The notes beneath the pieces were generated by a model. It saw nothing but the letters and a program-made list of their open reading frames with translations. It ran no database searches and was not told the DNA's origin. A DNA stretch of 64,000 nucleotides, taken from positions 205,420 to 269,419 of the forward strand of contig NZ_JAGGNV010000027.1 of the NCBI RefSeq assembly GCF_018614955.1. Direction: 5' to 3'. Made by a program: the position numbers and the translations under genes. Every line of letters begins with the position of its first letter. Within the stretch, counting starts at the first letter, position 1. The DNA comes from Variovorax paradoxus (GTDB lineage: Bacteria > Pseudomonadota > Gammaproteobacteria > Burkholderiales > Burkholderiaceae_C). Positions 47,958 to 60,777 of this stretch are shown here, one piece after another.

Positions 47958-48302
47958 TCAGGGCTTGGCGTCGGCCTTCTCTTTCTTCTTCGGTTCCGCC
48001 TTCGCGACGTTGGCGGCGGGGGCCGCGGCGCTGTAGCTCTGGCCGTTGACGGTCAGGCCCTCGGCCGACAGCTTGGTGGCTGCCTTCTCCTTTACGCCCT
48101 TCACCCGGCTCATGAGGTCCGGCCAGTCCTTGAACGCGCCTTGCTTGCGTGCTTCGATGATGCGCTTGGAGAGCGCGGGGCCCACGCCCCTGAGCGCATC
48201 GAGCTCTGCATCCGTCGCTTTGTTGACATCGACTGCTGCCCACGAAACGGTCGCAACGAGCATGGCCATGATGGCCAAGATGGCCAAGATTTTCTTCAGC
48301 AT
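47958..48302 (-). CDS. ComEA-like helix-hairpin-helix exported protein
   Basis: This 114-residue protein has a signal peptide (about residues 1-22, ending SWA). A ComEA-type HhH DNA-binding domain follows (VDVNKATDAELDALRGVGPAL, then ARKQGAFKDWPDLMSRVKGV). A Lys/Ala-rich tail ends the protein. Such proteins bind DNA in the periplasm, possibly for uptake. The ATG at 48302 follows an AGGGGA ribosome site. A strong terminator follows. Confidence 0.88.
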   Translation of the reverse strand: MLKKILAILAIMAMLVATVSWAAVDVNKATDAELDALRGVGPALSKRIIEARKQGAFKDWPDLMSRVKGVKEKAATKLSAEGLTVNGQSYSAAAPAANVAKAEPKKKEKADAKP

Positions 48303-48443
48303 CTTGAGATCCCCTGACATTGTTGTGAAAGAGATGCCGTTGGCACCCCGCCGCACGCGGCATGCGCGCGGCGCGGATTTCAACGGCGGGTTCTGCGCCG
48401 TGGTTGACGCCTCTGCGACGAAGTCAGAATTGATCAGATTTGC

Positions 48444-49628
48444 TCAGAGTTCTTCGACACGCCGCGGCGGATAGCTGTCCCAGGCCTGGCAGCCGGGGCA
48501 ATGCCAGAAATGCTGATGGGCTTCGAAGCCGCAGGCTGCGCAGCGGTAGCGCAGCAGCGGCCGCGTGGCCTGGTCGAGCGCGCGCTGTACCTGCGGATGG
48601 AACTGCTCGCGCGTGAAGCGCTCGCCCGCCAGCCAGCGTGACGCCGCCACGAGAGAGGGCTGGTGCGCCAGGTGCGCGATGTAGCCGTCGCGCGGCTCCG
48701 GCGCCGCCGGCGGATTCGACATCGTGTCCTCGGGCAGGACCGGCGCGCCGCCCAAGGCCATGATCGCTTCGAGCACGTCGATCGAGGGCGACTCCGCATA
48801 GCGGCGCTGCAGCAGGGCCAGCGCCTCGCCCGCGCGTTGCGAGGCGGCCGCGGCCTGCTGCAGCATCGCCGCGTAAAGAGGCAGTGCCAGCGGCGCGTTT
48901 TCGCTGAGGGCGGTGAGCGTTTCGAAGGCCTTGGCGGAGTCGCCGTTGCGCAGTTGCAGCGTGGCGGTGTCGATGGCCGGCCGCGGCGCCTGCGGCGCCA
49001 GTGCGACTGCCTGCTCGAGCAACTGCGCTGCAGCGTTCAGGTCGCCGGCCGCCACCTGCTCGGCGGACTGCTCGCAGAGGTGGTGGGCCCGGCGCACGCC
49101 GTAGCTGGCTTGCTCGGTCTCGTCGAGCTTCTGTGCCACCGCGGCAGCTTGCGCCCATTCGCGCGAGCGCTCGTAGATGGCGAGCAGGGCCAGCCGGGCC
49201 TCGTTCTCGTAGCGCGTGCCTTCGAGCTTCTGCAGCGCGGCTTCGGCGCGGTCGAGCAGGCCGGCGCGCAGGAAGTCCTGCGCCAGCGCATGCTGCGCGC
49301 GGTCGCGGTCGGCGCGGCTCAGGTCGCCGCGGCCCAGCAGGTGCTCGTGCACGCGCACGGCGCGCTGGTATTCGCCGCGGCGGCGGAACAGGTTGCCCAG
49401 CGCAAAGTGCAGCTCCTGGGTGTCGGGGTCGTTCTGGACGGCTTCGATGAAAGCGTCGATGGCCTGGTCCTGCTGCTCGTTGAGCAGAAAGTTGAGACCG
49501 CGAAAGTAGGCCTTGGGCGCCTGCCGGTTCTCGATGCGCAACTGCCTGAGATCGAAACGCGAGGCCAGCCAGCCGAGGACGAAGGCGAGGGGAAGGCCGA
49601 GCAGCAGCCAGCTGAAGTCAAAGTCCAT
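48444..49628 (-). CDS. lapB: Lipopolysaccharide assembly protein LapB
   Basis: This 394-residue protein has one N-terminal membrane anchor (residues 5-21). Multiple TPR helices follow (for example NEQQDQAIDAFIEAVQNDP). A C-terminal rubredoxin-like zinc ribbon carries CAACGF and CPGC. LapB regulates LpxC turnover with FtsH and so balances LPS synthesis. Its start overlaps lapA by 11 bases, the usual lapAB pair. Confidence 0.93.
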   Translation of the reverse strand: MDFDFSWLLLGLPLAFVLGWLASRFDLRQLRIENRQAPKAYFRGLNFLLNEQQDQAIDAFIEAVQNDPDTQELHFALGNLFRRRGEYQRAVRVHEHLLGRGDLSRADRDRAQHALAQDFLRAGLLDRAEAALQKLEGTRYENEARLALLAIYERSREWAQAAAVAQKLDETEQASYGVRRAHHLCEQSAEQVAAGDLNAAAQLLEQAVALAPQAPRPAIDTATLQLRNGDSAKAFETLTALSENAPLALPLYAAMLQQAAAASQRAGEALALLQRRYAESPSIDVLEAIMALGGAPVLPEDTMSNPPAAPEPRDGYIAHLAHQPSLVAASRWLAGERFTREQFHPQVQRALDQATRPLLRYRCAACGFEAHQHFWHCPGCQAWDSYPPRRVEEL

Positions 49629-49929
49629 GTTGGCGTACGGCAGGAAGGTCGGTGGCGGCGGCTGCAGGGGCAGGGGCTGCCGTGACGGGCGGGACCGGCA
49701 CCGCGGGCAGCTGGGCCGCGGCGCTGCGGTGCTTCCACCAGCCCGGCAGCATGCCGAGCGCGCCGACCACGAGTCCGCCGGCAAAGGCCGCGAGCACCAC
49801 CAGCACCAGCGGGGCGCGCCAGTGGGTGCCGAAGAAGAAGTAGACGGTGGCGTCGTGCTGGTTGTTCAGCGCGAAGGCGAAGAGGGTAAAAAAAATGGCT
49901 GCCTTGAGCAGCCACAGGAGGTATTTCAT
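49618..49929 (-). CDS. lapA: LapA-domain membrane protein
   Basis: This 103-residue protein has two transmembrane spans (about 5-20 and 41-62, the second with LVLVVLAAFAGGLVVGALGML). An Ala/Pro-rich tail follows. This is the LapA/DUF1049 architecture. It forms a pair with LapB, overlapping it by 11 bases, and lies 32 bases after ihfB. Confidence 0.88.
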   Translation of the reverse strand: MKYLLWLLKAAIFFTLFAFALNNQHDATVYFFFGTHWRAPLVLVVLAAFAGGLVVGALGMLPGWWKHRSAAAQLPAVPVPPVTAAPAPAAAATDLPAVRQHGL

Positions 49930-49961
49930 GCGCGTCCCCGTTGGCGGGGGAATTCTATGCT

Positions 49962-50276
49962 TCAGGCTTCGCGTTTCTGCGCGTCGAGCTCGGCCGTGCG
50001 TGCGTCGACCGCCTCGCGCAGCGCCTTGCCCGGCTTGAAGTGCGGCACCCGTTTTTCGGGAATCTGCACGCTCTCGCCCGAACGCGGATTGCGGCCGATG
50101 CGCGGCGGACGCCGGTTCACGGTGAAGCTGCCGAAGCCGCGGATCTCGATGCGGTGCCCGCGCACCAGCGCGTCGCTCATCGCATCAAGAATGGTCTTGA
50201 CGGCGTATTCGGCGTCGCGGTGCGTCAGTTGCGCGAAGCGCGCCGCGAGTTCTTCAACCAGATCTGAACGAGTCAT
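49962..50276 (-). CDS. ihfB: Integration host factor subunit beta
   Basis: This 104-residue DNA-bending protein carries the family pattern [22 protein letters not shown] near residues 45-66, split here only for description, with the intercalating Pro in NPRSGE. The start at MTRSDLV (50276) is chosen over an upstream extension. It forms a heterodimer with IhfA and bends DNA at many promoters. It follows rpsA in the standard order. Confidence 0.95.
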   Translation of the reverse strand: MTRSDLVEELAARFAQLTHRDAEYAVKTILDAMSDALVRGHRIEIRGFGSFTVNRRPPRIGRNPRSGESVQIPEKRVPHFKPGKALREAVDARTAELDAQKREA

Positions 50277-50289
50277 AACCCACAGAAGG

Positions 50290-50314
50290 ACACGGTGAGG
50301 GAACCTCACCGTGT
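50290..50314. promoter_or_regulatory. Hairpin between rpsA and ihfB
   Basis: Perfect 11-base arms, ACACGGTGAGG and CCTCACCGTGT, with a 3-base loop fill most of the rpsA-ihfB gap. The following T run lies on the plus strand, so on the minus-strand transcript it has no U tract. It is therefore more likely an RNA-processing or attenuating element than a full terminator for rpsA. Confidence 0.6.
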
Positions 50315-50330
50315 TTTCGTCTGTCTATTT

Positions 50331-52016
50331 TTATTTCTCGTTGTTGTCGAGCTTGGCGCGCAGCAGGGCGCCCAGGCTGGTCGTGCCCGCGTTCTCGCGT
50401 GCCGACTGCTGGCTCAGGTTGGCCATCGCGCCTTGCTCGTCGACCATGTCCTTCTGCTTGATCGACAGCTGGATGTTGCGGGTCTTGCGATCCACGTTGA
50501 CCACCACGGCCGTGACTTCGTCGCCTTCCTTGAGCACGTTGCGTGCATCTTCCACGCGGTCGCGGGAGATTTCGCTGGCGCGCAGGTAGCCGATGATGTC
50601 GTCACCGAGGTCGATCTCGGCGCCGCGGGCGTCCACGGTCTTGACCTTGCCGGTCACGATCTGGCCCTTGTCGTTCACCGTGGTGAAGGTAGTGAACGGG
50701 TCGCTGTCGAGCTGCTTGATGCCGAGGCTGATGCGCTCGCGGTCGACGTCCACGGCCAGCACGATCGCTTCGACTTCCTGGCCCTTCTTGTAGTTGCGCA
50801 CGGCGGTTTCGCCGGGCTCGTTCCACGAGAGGTCGGACAGGTGAACCAGGCCGTCGATACCGGCAGCCAGGCCGACGAACACGCCGAAGTCGGTGATCGA
50901 CTTGATCGGGCCCTTGACGCGGTCGCCGCGCTTGGTGTTCTGCGCGAATTCCTGCCACGGGTTGGCCTTGCACTGCTTCATGCCCAGGCTGATGCGGCGC
51001 TTGTCTTCGTCGATCTCGAGGACCATGACTTCGACTTCGTCGCCCAGTGAGACGATCTTGTTCGGGGCGATGTTCTTGTTGGTCCAGTCCATTTCGGAGA
51101 CGTGCACCAGGCCTTCGATGCCGGGCTCGAGCTCGACGAACGCGCCGTAGTCGGCGATGTTCGTGACCTTGCCGAACAGGCGGGTCGATTGCGGGTAGCG
51201 GCGCGAAACGCCCATCCACGGGTCGTCGCCCATTTGCTTCAGGCCCAGCGAGACGCGGTTCTTCTCGGTGTCGAACTTGAGGATCTTGGCGGTGATTTCC
51301 TGACCGGCCTGCACCACTTCGCTCGGGTGGCGAACGCGGCGCCATGCCATGTCGGTGATGTGCAGCAGACCGTCGATGCCGCCGAGGTCGACGAACGCAC
51401 CGTACTCGGTGATGTTCTTGACGACGCCGCGCACGACTGCGCCTTCCTTCAGGGTTTCCATCAGCTTGGCGCGCTCTTCGCCCATGCTGGCTTCGACCAC
51501 GGCGCGGCGCGAGAGCACCACGTTGTTGCGCTTGCGGTCGAGCTTGATGACCTTGAATTCGAGGGTCTTGTTCTCGTAGGGGGTCAGGTCCTTGATCGGA
51601 CGCGTATCGATCAGCGAGCCCGGCAGGAACGCGCGGATGCCGTTGACCAGAACGGTGAGACCGCCCTTGACCTTGCCGCTGGTGGTGCCGGTGACGAAGT
51701 CGCCGGATTCGAGTGCCTTCTCGAGGGCGAGCCACGAAGCCAGACGCTTGGCGGTGTCGCGCGAGAGGATAGTGTCGCCGTAGCCGTTTTCAACGCTGCC
51801 GATGGCAACGGAAACGAAATCGCCGGCCTGGACTTCGAGTTCGCCCTTGTCGTTCTTGAACTCCTCGATCGGCACGTAGGCTTCGGACTTGAGGCCTGCG
51901 TTGACCACGACGTGGTTGTGTTCGACACGCACGACTTCGGCGGTGATGACCTCGCCGGTGCGCATTTCGGAACGCTTCAGGGATTCTTCGAACAGGTCGG
52001 CAAAAGATTCAGACAT
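50331..52016 (-). CDS. rpsA: 30S ribosomal protein S1
   Basis: This 561-residue protein contains six S1 RNA-binding domains of about 70-85 residues (for example [20 protein letters not shown] and [20 protein letters not shown]). The length is typical of proteobacterial S1. It binds mRNA leaders at the 30S platform to allow initiation on structured messages. It is in order with cmk upstream and ihfB downstream. Confidence 0.97.
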   Translation of the reverse strand: MSESFADLFEESLKRSEMRTGEVITAEVVRVEHNHVVVNAGLKSEAYVPIEEFKNDKGELEVQAGDFVSVAIGSVENGYGDTILSRDTAKRLASWLALEKALESGDFVTGTTSGKVKGGLTVLVNGIRAFLPGSLIDTRPIKDLTPYENKTLEFKVIKLDRKRNNVVLSRRAVVEASMGEERAKLMETLKEGAVVRGVVKNITEYGAFVDLGGIDGLLHITDMAWRRVRHPSEVVQAGQEITAKILKFDTEKNRVSLGLKQMGDDPWMGVSRRYPQSTRLFGKVTNIADYGAFVELEPGIEGLVHVSEMDWTNKNIAPNKIVSLGDEVEVMVLEIDEDKRRISLGMKQCKANPWQEFAQNTKRGDRVKGPIKSITDFGVFVGLAAGIDGLVHLSDLSWNEPGETAVRNYKKGQEVEAIVLAVDVDRERISLGIKQLDSDPFTTFTTVNDKGQIVTGKVKTVDARGAEIDLGDDIIGYLRASEISRDRVEDARNVLKEGDEVTAVVVNVDRKTRNIQLSIKQKDMVDEQGAMANLSQQSARENAGTTSLGALLRAKLDNNEK

Positions 52017-52190
52017 TGAGTTTTCCTTCCGTCACGCAGGGTTCGCAGTCGCAAATGCAATATGCAATATCGCGGCGACTGGCAGGGTCTGGAGACGGCG
52101 GTTGTTGGGCTCGGGGCCCGGTTGAGGTTGAACAACCAGCAAGCCGGTGCGCTGTCGCGCGGCGGGGACCTGCTGGACCGAAACGCCTTT

Positions 52191-54188
52191 TCAAGAAGAC
52201 TTGAAAGGCTGTACTTCCTGCCACCAGTCCAGCACCCGGTCGACCGATTGCTCGATCGAAAGAAGGGAGTTGTCCAGGAGACGGGCATCAGGCGCCGGCT
52301 TCAGCGGCGCGACGCTGCGGGACGAATCCCGGAGGTCACGCGCTTCCAGGTCAGCGCGAAGAGCGTCGATTGTAGTCGAAATACCCTTTGAAATCAATTG
52401 CTTATGACGTCGCTCGGCACGCTGGGCGGCGTTCGCGGTCAGATAGACCTTCAGCGGGGCGTCGGGAAAAACGACGGTGCCCATGTCGCGGCCATCGGCC
52501 ACCAGGCCTGGCAGGCGCCGGAAGCTCTTCTGCAGCGTCATGAGCGCATCGCGCACGGCCGGCAGCGCCGACACGCGGGAGGCGTCCATGCCGGCGGCTT
52601 CGGTGCGGATGGCGTCGCTCACGTCTTCACCGGCGAGCAAGATCTTGCCTTCGCTGAAGCGAAGGGGCAGGGTGCGGGCGAGCGTGGCGATCTGCGTCTC
52701 GTGCGCGGCGTCGGCGCTGAACCCTGCGCGGCGCATCGCCAGGCCGGTCACGCGGTAGAGCGAGCCCGAATCGAGATAGTGGTAGCCGAGCCGGTGCGCC
52801 AGTTCGAGCGCCAGCGTGCCCTTGCCGGAAGCGGTGGGCCCGTCGACGCAGATGACCGGCACCTCGGCCGCTTCGGCCACCGAGAACAGGGTTTCGAAAT
52901 AGTCGGGGAAGGTCTTGGCGACGCAGTGCGGCTCGAGGATGCGCACCGGCGCGCGGGCCGGATTGAAGGCCGCGAGCGAGAAGCACATCGCCACGCGATG
53001 GTCGTCGTAAGTACGGATGCTGGCCGCGCGCCAGCCGGCCGCGGCCAGCGGATGCACGCGGATGAAGTCGGGGCCGTCCTCGACCGTGGCGCCCAGCTTG
53101 CGCAGCTCGTTGGCCATGGCGTCGATGCGGTCGGTTTCCTTCACGCGCCAGCTCGCGATATTGCGCAGGGTGCAAGGGCCGTCGGCATAGAGCGCCATCA
53201 CCGCGAGCGTCATCGCCGCGTCGGGAATATGGTTGGCGTCGAGGTCGATGGCCTTGAGCGGCCAGGCGCCGCGCGAGACTTCGAGCCAGTTGGGGCCGCT
53301 GTCGACGCGCGCGCCCATCTGGTGGGCGGCTTCGATGAAGCGGATGTCGCCCTGGATGGAGCCGGCGCCGACGCCTTCGATGCGGATGCCGGCGCCGCTC
53401 GCGATCGCACCGAGCGCGATGAAATAGCTGGCCGACGACGCGTCGGCCTCGACGTGAATATCGCCCGGGGAACGGTAGCGGCTGCCCGCGGGAATCGTGA
53501 AGCGCTGCCAGCCGTCGCGCCGGACCTCGATGCCGAAGCGTGCCAGCAGGTTGAGCGTGATCTCGACGTAGGGCTTGGAAATCAGCTCGCCGATCACCTC
53601 GATCACGATGTCGCGCTGAGCCGCCGCCAGCGGCAAGGCGAGCAGCAGCGCGGTCAGGAACTGGCTCGAGACGTCGCCGCGCACGCGGATCGGCGGTTCG
53701 AGCTGCAGGACATCGAGGGCCACCGGATGGATGCGCAGCGGGGGGTAGCCGGGGTTGCCGGTGTAGTCGATGCGGCAACCCAGCTGGACCAGCGCGTCGA
53801 CCAGGTCGCCGATCGGCCGTTCGTGCATGCGCGGTACGCCGCGCAGTTCGAAATCGCCGCCGAGCAAGGCGAGTGCTGCTGTCAGCGGACGCATCGCGGT
53901 TCCTGCGTTGCCGAGGAACAGCGAGGCACCTGGGGTCTGCAGCTTGCCGTCGAGGCCGTCGATGCGCAGCGCATTGCCGGCGCGCTCGATGCGGCAGCCG
54001 AGCGCGGCGAGCGCATCGAGCATCACCCGGGTGTCATCCGAATCCAGCAGATCGTGCACCGTGGTCGTGCCGGCGGCGAGCGCCGCCAGCAGCAGCACGC
54101 GATTGGAGATGCTCTTGGAGCCGGGAAGCCTGACGGTACCGCCGGCGGCGGCGAGCGGCGGGATGTCGAGGAAAGGTATTGTGAACAT
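52191..54188 (-). CDS. aroA: Bifunctional EPSP synthase / cytidylate kinase (AroA-Cmk fusion)
   Basis: This 665-residue protein joins AroA (about residues 1-435) and Cmk (about 440-665) in one frame. AroA has [18 protein letters not shown] and [12 protein letters not shown], the shikimate-3-phosphate and PEP sites; [12 protein letters not shown] is near its end. Cmk has the P-loop GPTASGKGT near residues 449-457. The two normally separate reactions (chorismate pathway and CMP phosphorylation) are thus on one chain. The frame is continuous with no ribosome site at the junction. It lies 2 bases after tyrA. Confidence 0.94.
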   Translation of the reverse strand: MFTIPFLDIPPLAAAGGTVRLPGSKSISNRVLLLAALAAGTTTVHDLLDSDDTRVMLDALAALGCRIERAGNALRIDGLDGKLQTPGASLFLGNAGTAMRPLTAALALLGGDFELRGVPRMHERPIGDLVDALVQLGCRIDYTGNPGYPPLRIHPVALDVLQLEPPIRVRGDVSSQFLTALLLALPLAAAQRDIVIEVIGELISKPYVEITLNLLARFGIEVRRDGWQRFTIPAGSRYRSPGDIHVEADASSASYFIALGAIASGAGIRIEGVGAGSIQGDIRFIEAAHQMGARVDSGPNWLEVSRGAWPLKAIDLDANHIPDAAMTLAVMALYADGPCTLRNIASWRVKETDRIDAMANELRKLGATVEDGPDFIRVHPLAAAGWRAASIRTYDDHRVAMCFSLAAFNPARAPVRILEPHCVAKTFPDYFETLFSVAEAAEVPVICVDGPTASGKGTLALELAHRLGYHYLDSGSLYRVTGLAMRRAGFSADAAHETQIATLARTLPLRFSEGKILLAGEDVSDAIRTEAAGMDASRVSALPAVRDALMTLQKSFRRLPGLVADGRDMGTVVFPDAPLKVYLTANAAQRAERRHKQLISKGISTTIDALRADLEARDLRDSSRSVAPLKPAPDARLLDNSLLSIEQSVDRVLDWWQEVQPFKSS

Positions 54189-54190
54189 GG

Positions 54191-55069
54191 TCAGTCGGGT
54201 GAAGCGGCCGCGCCCGGATGCCATTGGCTGCGAACGCGGCTGGCTGCCGCGATCGCGTCTTCCAGGCCCTGCGCATCGCCCGCGCTCATCAAGGCCTCGA
54301 GTTGCGACAGTGCCGCGCGAAAGGCCTGCGAATGCTGCAATACCTGATCGCGATTGGCCAGCAGGACGTCGCGCCACATGGCCGGATCGCCGGCCGCGAT
54401 GCGTGTGAAGTCGCGAAAACCCGGACCGGCCAGTTCCAGAAAACGTCGGCCGTCCGGCTGGGCGGTGATCGCATTGGTGAACGCGAAGGCGAGCAGGTGC
54501 GGCAGGTGGCTGACTGCAGCGAAGGCGCTGTCGTGCGCCTCGGCCGTCATCGTCACGACCTTGGCGCCCACCCCTGTCCAGACCTGGGTGGCGCGCTGCA
54601 CGTTGGAGCGCCTCGTGGCCTTGATCGGCGTGAGAACGACCTGGCGCCCGGTGTACAGGTTGGCGTCAGCGTGCTCGACGCCGGCGACTTCCTTGCCGGC
54701 GATCGGGTGGGCGGGGACGAAGGCGCCGAGCTGGTCCTGCAGGCCGCGCCGCGCGGCCTCGATCACGTCGCCCTTGGTCGAGCCCACGTCCATCACCAGC
54801 ATTTGGTCGGTGATGCCGTGGCGAATCGCCTTGAAGGTGGCTTCCGATGCTCCGACCGGAACAGCGATCAGCACCAGGTCGGCACCCGACACCGCGAGCA
54901 GGGCGGACGGCGCAGCCACGTCGATCACGCCCATCTGGCGCGCGCGTTCCGTGGTCGATGGCGACTTGCTGTAGCCGACCACGCGCTTGACCAGCCGCGC
55001 GCGCTTGAGGGCCAGCGCAAAGGAGCCGCCCATCAGGCCGCAGCCGATCAAGCCGAGCTGTTCAAACAT
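54191..55069 (-). CDS. tyrA: Prephenate dehydrogenase
   Basis: This 292-residue enzyme converts prephenate to 4-hydroxyphenylpyruvate with NAD(P)+. The Rossmann motif GCGLMGGS is at residues 9-16; the catalytic region includes [17 protein letters not shown]. There is no fused chorismate mutase. The ATG at 55069 is chosen. It follows pheA by 8 bases and precedes aroA by 2 bases in the aromatic-amino-acid part of the supraoperon. Confidence 0.93.
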   Translation of the reverse strand: MFEQLGLIGCGLMGGSFALALKRARLVKRVVGYSKSPSTTERARQMGVIDVAAPSALLAVSGADLVLIAVPVGASEATFKAIRHGITDQMLVMDVGSTKGDVIEAARRGLQDQLGAFVPAHPIAGKEVAGVEHADANLYTGRQVVLTPIKATRRSNVQRATQVWTGVGAKVVTMTAEAHDSAFAAVSHLPHLLAFAFTNAITAQPDGRRFLELAGPGFRDFTRIAAGDPAMWRDVLLANRDQVLQHSQAFRAALSQLEALMSAGDAQGLEDAIAAASRVRSQWHPGAAASPD

Positions 55070-55077
55070 GGGCGGCC

Positions 55078-56196
55078 TCAGGCGGTGACGGGGTAGGCGC
55101 CGATAACTTTGTAGAACGCGCAAAGCTTGCGCAGTTCGGCGAGGGCGGCGGCGACATTGGGCTGCGACGGATGGCCGTCGAGGTCGATGTAGAAGTAGTA
55201 CTCCCACTGGCCGGTGCGTGCCGGCCGCGACTCGAAGCGCGTCATCGACACGTTATTGGTTTTGAGCGGCACCAGCAGGTCGTGCACCGCGCCGGGCCGG
55301 TTGGGCACGGAAACCACCAGGCTGGTGCAATCCTTGCCCGAGGCCGGCGGCATGGCCAGGGTCTGCGGCAGGCAGATGACGGCGAAGCGCGTGCGGTTGT
55401 ACGAGTCGTCCTGGATCGCGTGGGCGACGATGTGCAGCCCGAAACGGGTGGCAGCCCGCTCGCTTGCGAGGCCAGCCCAGGCCGGATTCCCGGCCGCGAG
55501 CCGCGCGCCTTCGGCGTTGCTAGAAACCGCGCGCCGCTCGGCATTGGGCAGATGCTTGGAGAGCCAGGTCTGGCACTGCGCGAGCGCCTGCGGATGGGCC
55601 AGCACCGCTTCGATGCCTTCGAGCTCGTTGCGCGTGCGCAGCAGGTGATGGCGCACCAGCAGGCTGACTTCGCCGACCACGTGGGTGGGCGAGTGCAGGA
55701 ACAGGTCGAGCGAGCGCGTGACGACGCCTTCGGTGGAGTTCTCGACGCCGACCACGCCGTACTGCGCGCTGCCGGCGGCCGTGGCGTGGAAGACCTCGTC
55801 GAAGGATGCGCAATAGATCAGGTCGGCCGCGCCGCCGAAGTATTCGATCGCGGCCTGTTCGCAGAAGGTGCCTTCGGGGCCGAGCACGGCGACGCGCTGC
55901 GGCGATTCGAGGGCCAGACAGGCCGACATGATCTCGCGCCAGATGGCTGCCACGTGCAGCGCCTTGAGCGGCCCGCCATTGCTCTGCTGCATCTTCTCGA
56001 TCACCTGCGCCACGCGATCGGGCCGGAAGTAGGGCGTGCCCTCGCGCTTCTTGACCTCTCCGACCAGTTCGGCGACGTGCGCGCGGCGGTTCAGCAGGTC
56101 GAGCAGTTGCTGGTCGAGCGAATCGATCTGCACGCGCAGATCGGCGAGGCTGGTGGAGTTGTCGGAGGCAGGAGGCTGTGGGGTGGGTGCGGTCAT
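55078..56196 (-). CDS. pheA: Bifunctional chorismate mutase / prephenate dehydratase
   Basis: This 372-residue P-protein has an N-terminal AroQ chorismate mutase (about residues 15-95, DSLDQQLLDLLNRRAHVAELV). A prephenate dehydratase domain (about 105-280, with NRTRFAVI carrying the catalytic Thr) follows. A C-terminal ACT domain has ESRPARTGQWEYYFYIDL, the phenylalanine-binding feedback site. It makes phenylpyruvate. It lies 19 bases after serC. Confidence 0.95.
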   Translation of the reverse strand: MTAPTPQPPASDNSTSLADLRVQIDSLDQQLLDLLNRRAHVAELVGEVKKREGTPYFRPDRVAQVIEKMQQSNGGPLKALHVAAIWREIMSACLALESPQRVAVLGPEGTFCEQAAIEYFGGAADLIYCASFDEVFHATAAGSAQYGVVGVENSTEGVVTRSLDLFLHSPTHVVGEVSLLVRHHLLRTRNELEGIEAVLAHPQALAQCQTWLSKHLPNAERRAVSSNAEGARLAAGNPAWAGLASERAATRFGLHIVAHAIQDDSYNRTRFAVICLPQTLAMPPASGKDCTSLVVSVPNRPGAVHDLLVPLKTNNVSMTRFESRPARTGQWEYYFYIDLDGHPSQPNVAAALAELRKLCAFYKVIGAYPVTA

Positions 56197-56215
56197 CGGT
56201 CAGGCACGCATGCGT

Positions 56216-57331
56216 CTAGGCATGCGACCGCTCGAATTCTCGCATGTAGCTCACGAGCGCCTGCACGCCGGCGAGCGGCATCGCGTTGTAGATGCTGGCC
56301 CGCATGCCGCCGACCGACTTGTGCCCCTTCAGCTGCAAGAGGCCCGCTTCGCGCGCGCCGGCGAGGAAGGCCTCGTTGCGGCTTTCGTCCTTGAGGAAGA
56401 AGGGCACATTCATGCGCGAGCGGCAGTTGGCGGCGACCTTGTTCTCGTAGAGGGCCGAAGCGTCGATGAAGCCGTAGAGGAACTGCGCCTTCGCGATGTT
56501 GCGCTGCTCCATCGCCTCGACGCCGCGGAGCTCGCCCTCGGTCTGCTGCAGCAGCCACTGGAAGGTCAGTCCGGCGACGTAGATGCCCCAGGTCGGCGGC
56601 GTGTTGTACATCGACTTGTTCTCCGCCACCGTCTTGTAGTTGAAGGCGCTGGGGCAGATGTCGAGTGCGCGTCCCAGCAGGTCGTCGCGCACGATCACGA
56701 TCGTGAGGCCGGCCGGGCCGAGGTTCTTCTGGGCGCCGCCGAAGGCGAGGCCCACGCGGCGCCAGTCGACCGGCCGCGAGGCGACGTGCGAAGAGAAATC
56801 GATGACGAGCGGCGCGTCGCTGCCCAGTGCGACGAGATCGGGCAGCTCCTGGAACTCGATGCCGTGGATCGTCTCGTTTGAACAGATGTGCACGTACGAC
56901 GCGTCGCGCGCGAGCTGCCAGCTCGCGGGATCGGGCAGCCGCGTGTGCTGGCTGTCGGCATTGGACGCGGCGACGTTCGCCTTGCAGTAGCGCTGTGCTT
57001 CCTTCTGCGACTTGGCGCTCCAGCTGCCGGTGATCACGAAGTCGGCGCTGGTGCCGCGCGACAGGTTCATCGGCGCGATCGCGTTCTCGCCGAGGCCGCC
57101 GCCCTGCATGAAGAGAATGTGGAAGTGCGCCGGTACTGCGAGCAGCGTCCGAATGTCGGCTTCGGCCTGCGTGCAGATCGCGCCGAACTCCTTGCCGCGA
57201 TGGCTCATCTCCATCACGCTCATGCCGCTGCCTTGCCAGTCCAGCATTTCGGCGGCGGCGCGTTGCAGCACCGCCTCCGGCATCGCGGCCGGGCCGGCGG
57301 AGAAGTTGTACGGGCGCGGACCCTGCGTCAC
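56216..57331 (-). CDS. serC: Phosphoserine aminotransferase
   Basis: This 371-residue PLP enzyme converts 3-phosphohydroxypyruvate to phosphoserine and also serves pyridoxal synthesis. The start [14 protein letters not shown] and the PLP Lys in [14 protein letters not shown] (near residue 204) are standard. The start is a GTG at 57331 that overlaps the DUF2059 stop by 4 bases. Confidence 0.94.
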   Translation of the reverse strand: MTQGPRPYNFSAGPAAMPEAVLQRAAAEMLDWQGSGMSVMEMSHRGKEFGAICTQAEADIRTLLAVPAHFHILFMQGGGLGENAIAPMNLSRGTSADFVITGSWSAKSQKEAQRYCKANVAASNADSQHTRLPDPASWQLARDASYVHICSNETIHGIEFQELPDLVALGSDAPLVIDFSSHVASRPVDWRRVGLAFGGAQKNLGPAGLTIVIVRDDLLGRALDICPSAFNYKTVAENKSMYNTPPTWGIYVAGLTFQWLLQQTEGELRGVEAMEQRNIAKAQFLYGFIDASALYENKVAANCRSRMNVPFFLKDESRNEAFLAGAREAGLLQLKGHKSVGGMRASIYNAMPLAGVQALVSYMREFERSHA

Positions 57332-57905
57332 TTCTTGGCGGGCGCCTTGGGCGCAGGCTTGGCCGGTGCTGCCGCGCCGTTGCCGGTCGGGGCGCCCAGT
57401 GCCTTGGCAACGTTCGTGTCGAGCGTACGCATCTTCGGTTCGATGCTCGTGCGGGTCTCGGCCACCAGCTTTTCGGTGAGTGCGGTCTGCATCTTCGGAT
57501 TGAGTTCCTGGTACTTCTTGCTCAGGGGCGAGTTGATCCAGGCCAGCAGCTGGCGCAGTTCTTCGTCGCTGAAGTTGTCGCGCAGGATCGGACCCAGGGC
57601 ATCCGGCGCCAGCGCCACAGCCTTGTCGCGCACGATGGGGTAAGCCTCGTCGAAGTACTTCTTGAGCTCGGCGTCGGCGGCCTTTGCAGCGGCTTCGCGC
57701 TTCTCTGCCGGTACCTGCGTCTGCAGATACTGGGAACCCGCCTGCGCGATGGGGGCGCTGGATTGCTCGACCAGTCCGCGCGCCAGCGCTTCGATGCCGG
57801 GGCGCTGCAGATCGATGAACTGCTTGACCATCGCGGTCTTGTCCTGGGCCATGGCCATCGAGCTGCCGGCGAGCGCGACCGTCAAGAGCGCGAGTTTGAG
57901 TTTTT

Positions 57906-57909
<4 letters not shown>
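57328..57909 (-). CDS. Exported DUF2059 protein
   Basis: This 193-residue protein has a signal peptide (about residues 1-21, ending AMA). A DUF2059 domain spans about residues 80-150 ([20 protein letters not shown]). An Ala/Pro/Lys-rich tail follows. The function is unknown. The GTG start overlaps the gyrA stop and its stop overlaps serC, each by 4 bases, so it is embedded in the supraoperon. Confidence 0.87.
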
Positions 57910-60554
<2,645 letters not shown>

Positions 60555-60739
60555 GGGCAGCAGGCTGACAGCAAGGGGCCGAATTTTACGCCGCGGAGGG
60601 TGTCGCACCGCCGCAACACAAGGCCGGTATTCCGCCTCCGTCCTACGTTTCAGGGGCGCCTCACGGGCGGTTTGCCAAAGACCCTATGGCACAATCGCCT
60701 CAACGTTTTGGGTGGTGGTCACTTAAAGCGTCCTTGATT

Positions 60740-60761
60740 CGCAGCGCGGCTGCGGCTTTTT
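60740..60761 (+). promoter_or_regulatory. Terminator-like hairpin in the ompA leader
   Basis: CGCAGC and GCTGCG pair across GCG just before a T5 run, 17 bases upstream of the ompA ATG. It resembles an intrinsic terminator or a protective 5' hairpin, and the AAGAGGA ribosome site follows directly. It could attenuate or stabilise ompA mRNA. Confidence 0.5.
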
Positions 60762-60777
60762 CCCCAAGAGGAGAACC

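Noticed and set aside
46309..48036. 575-codon open frame antisense to dctP and dctQ
   Set aside because: The true genes on the other strand have clear families and signal peptides. This frame spans gene borders and a terminator.
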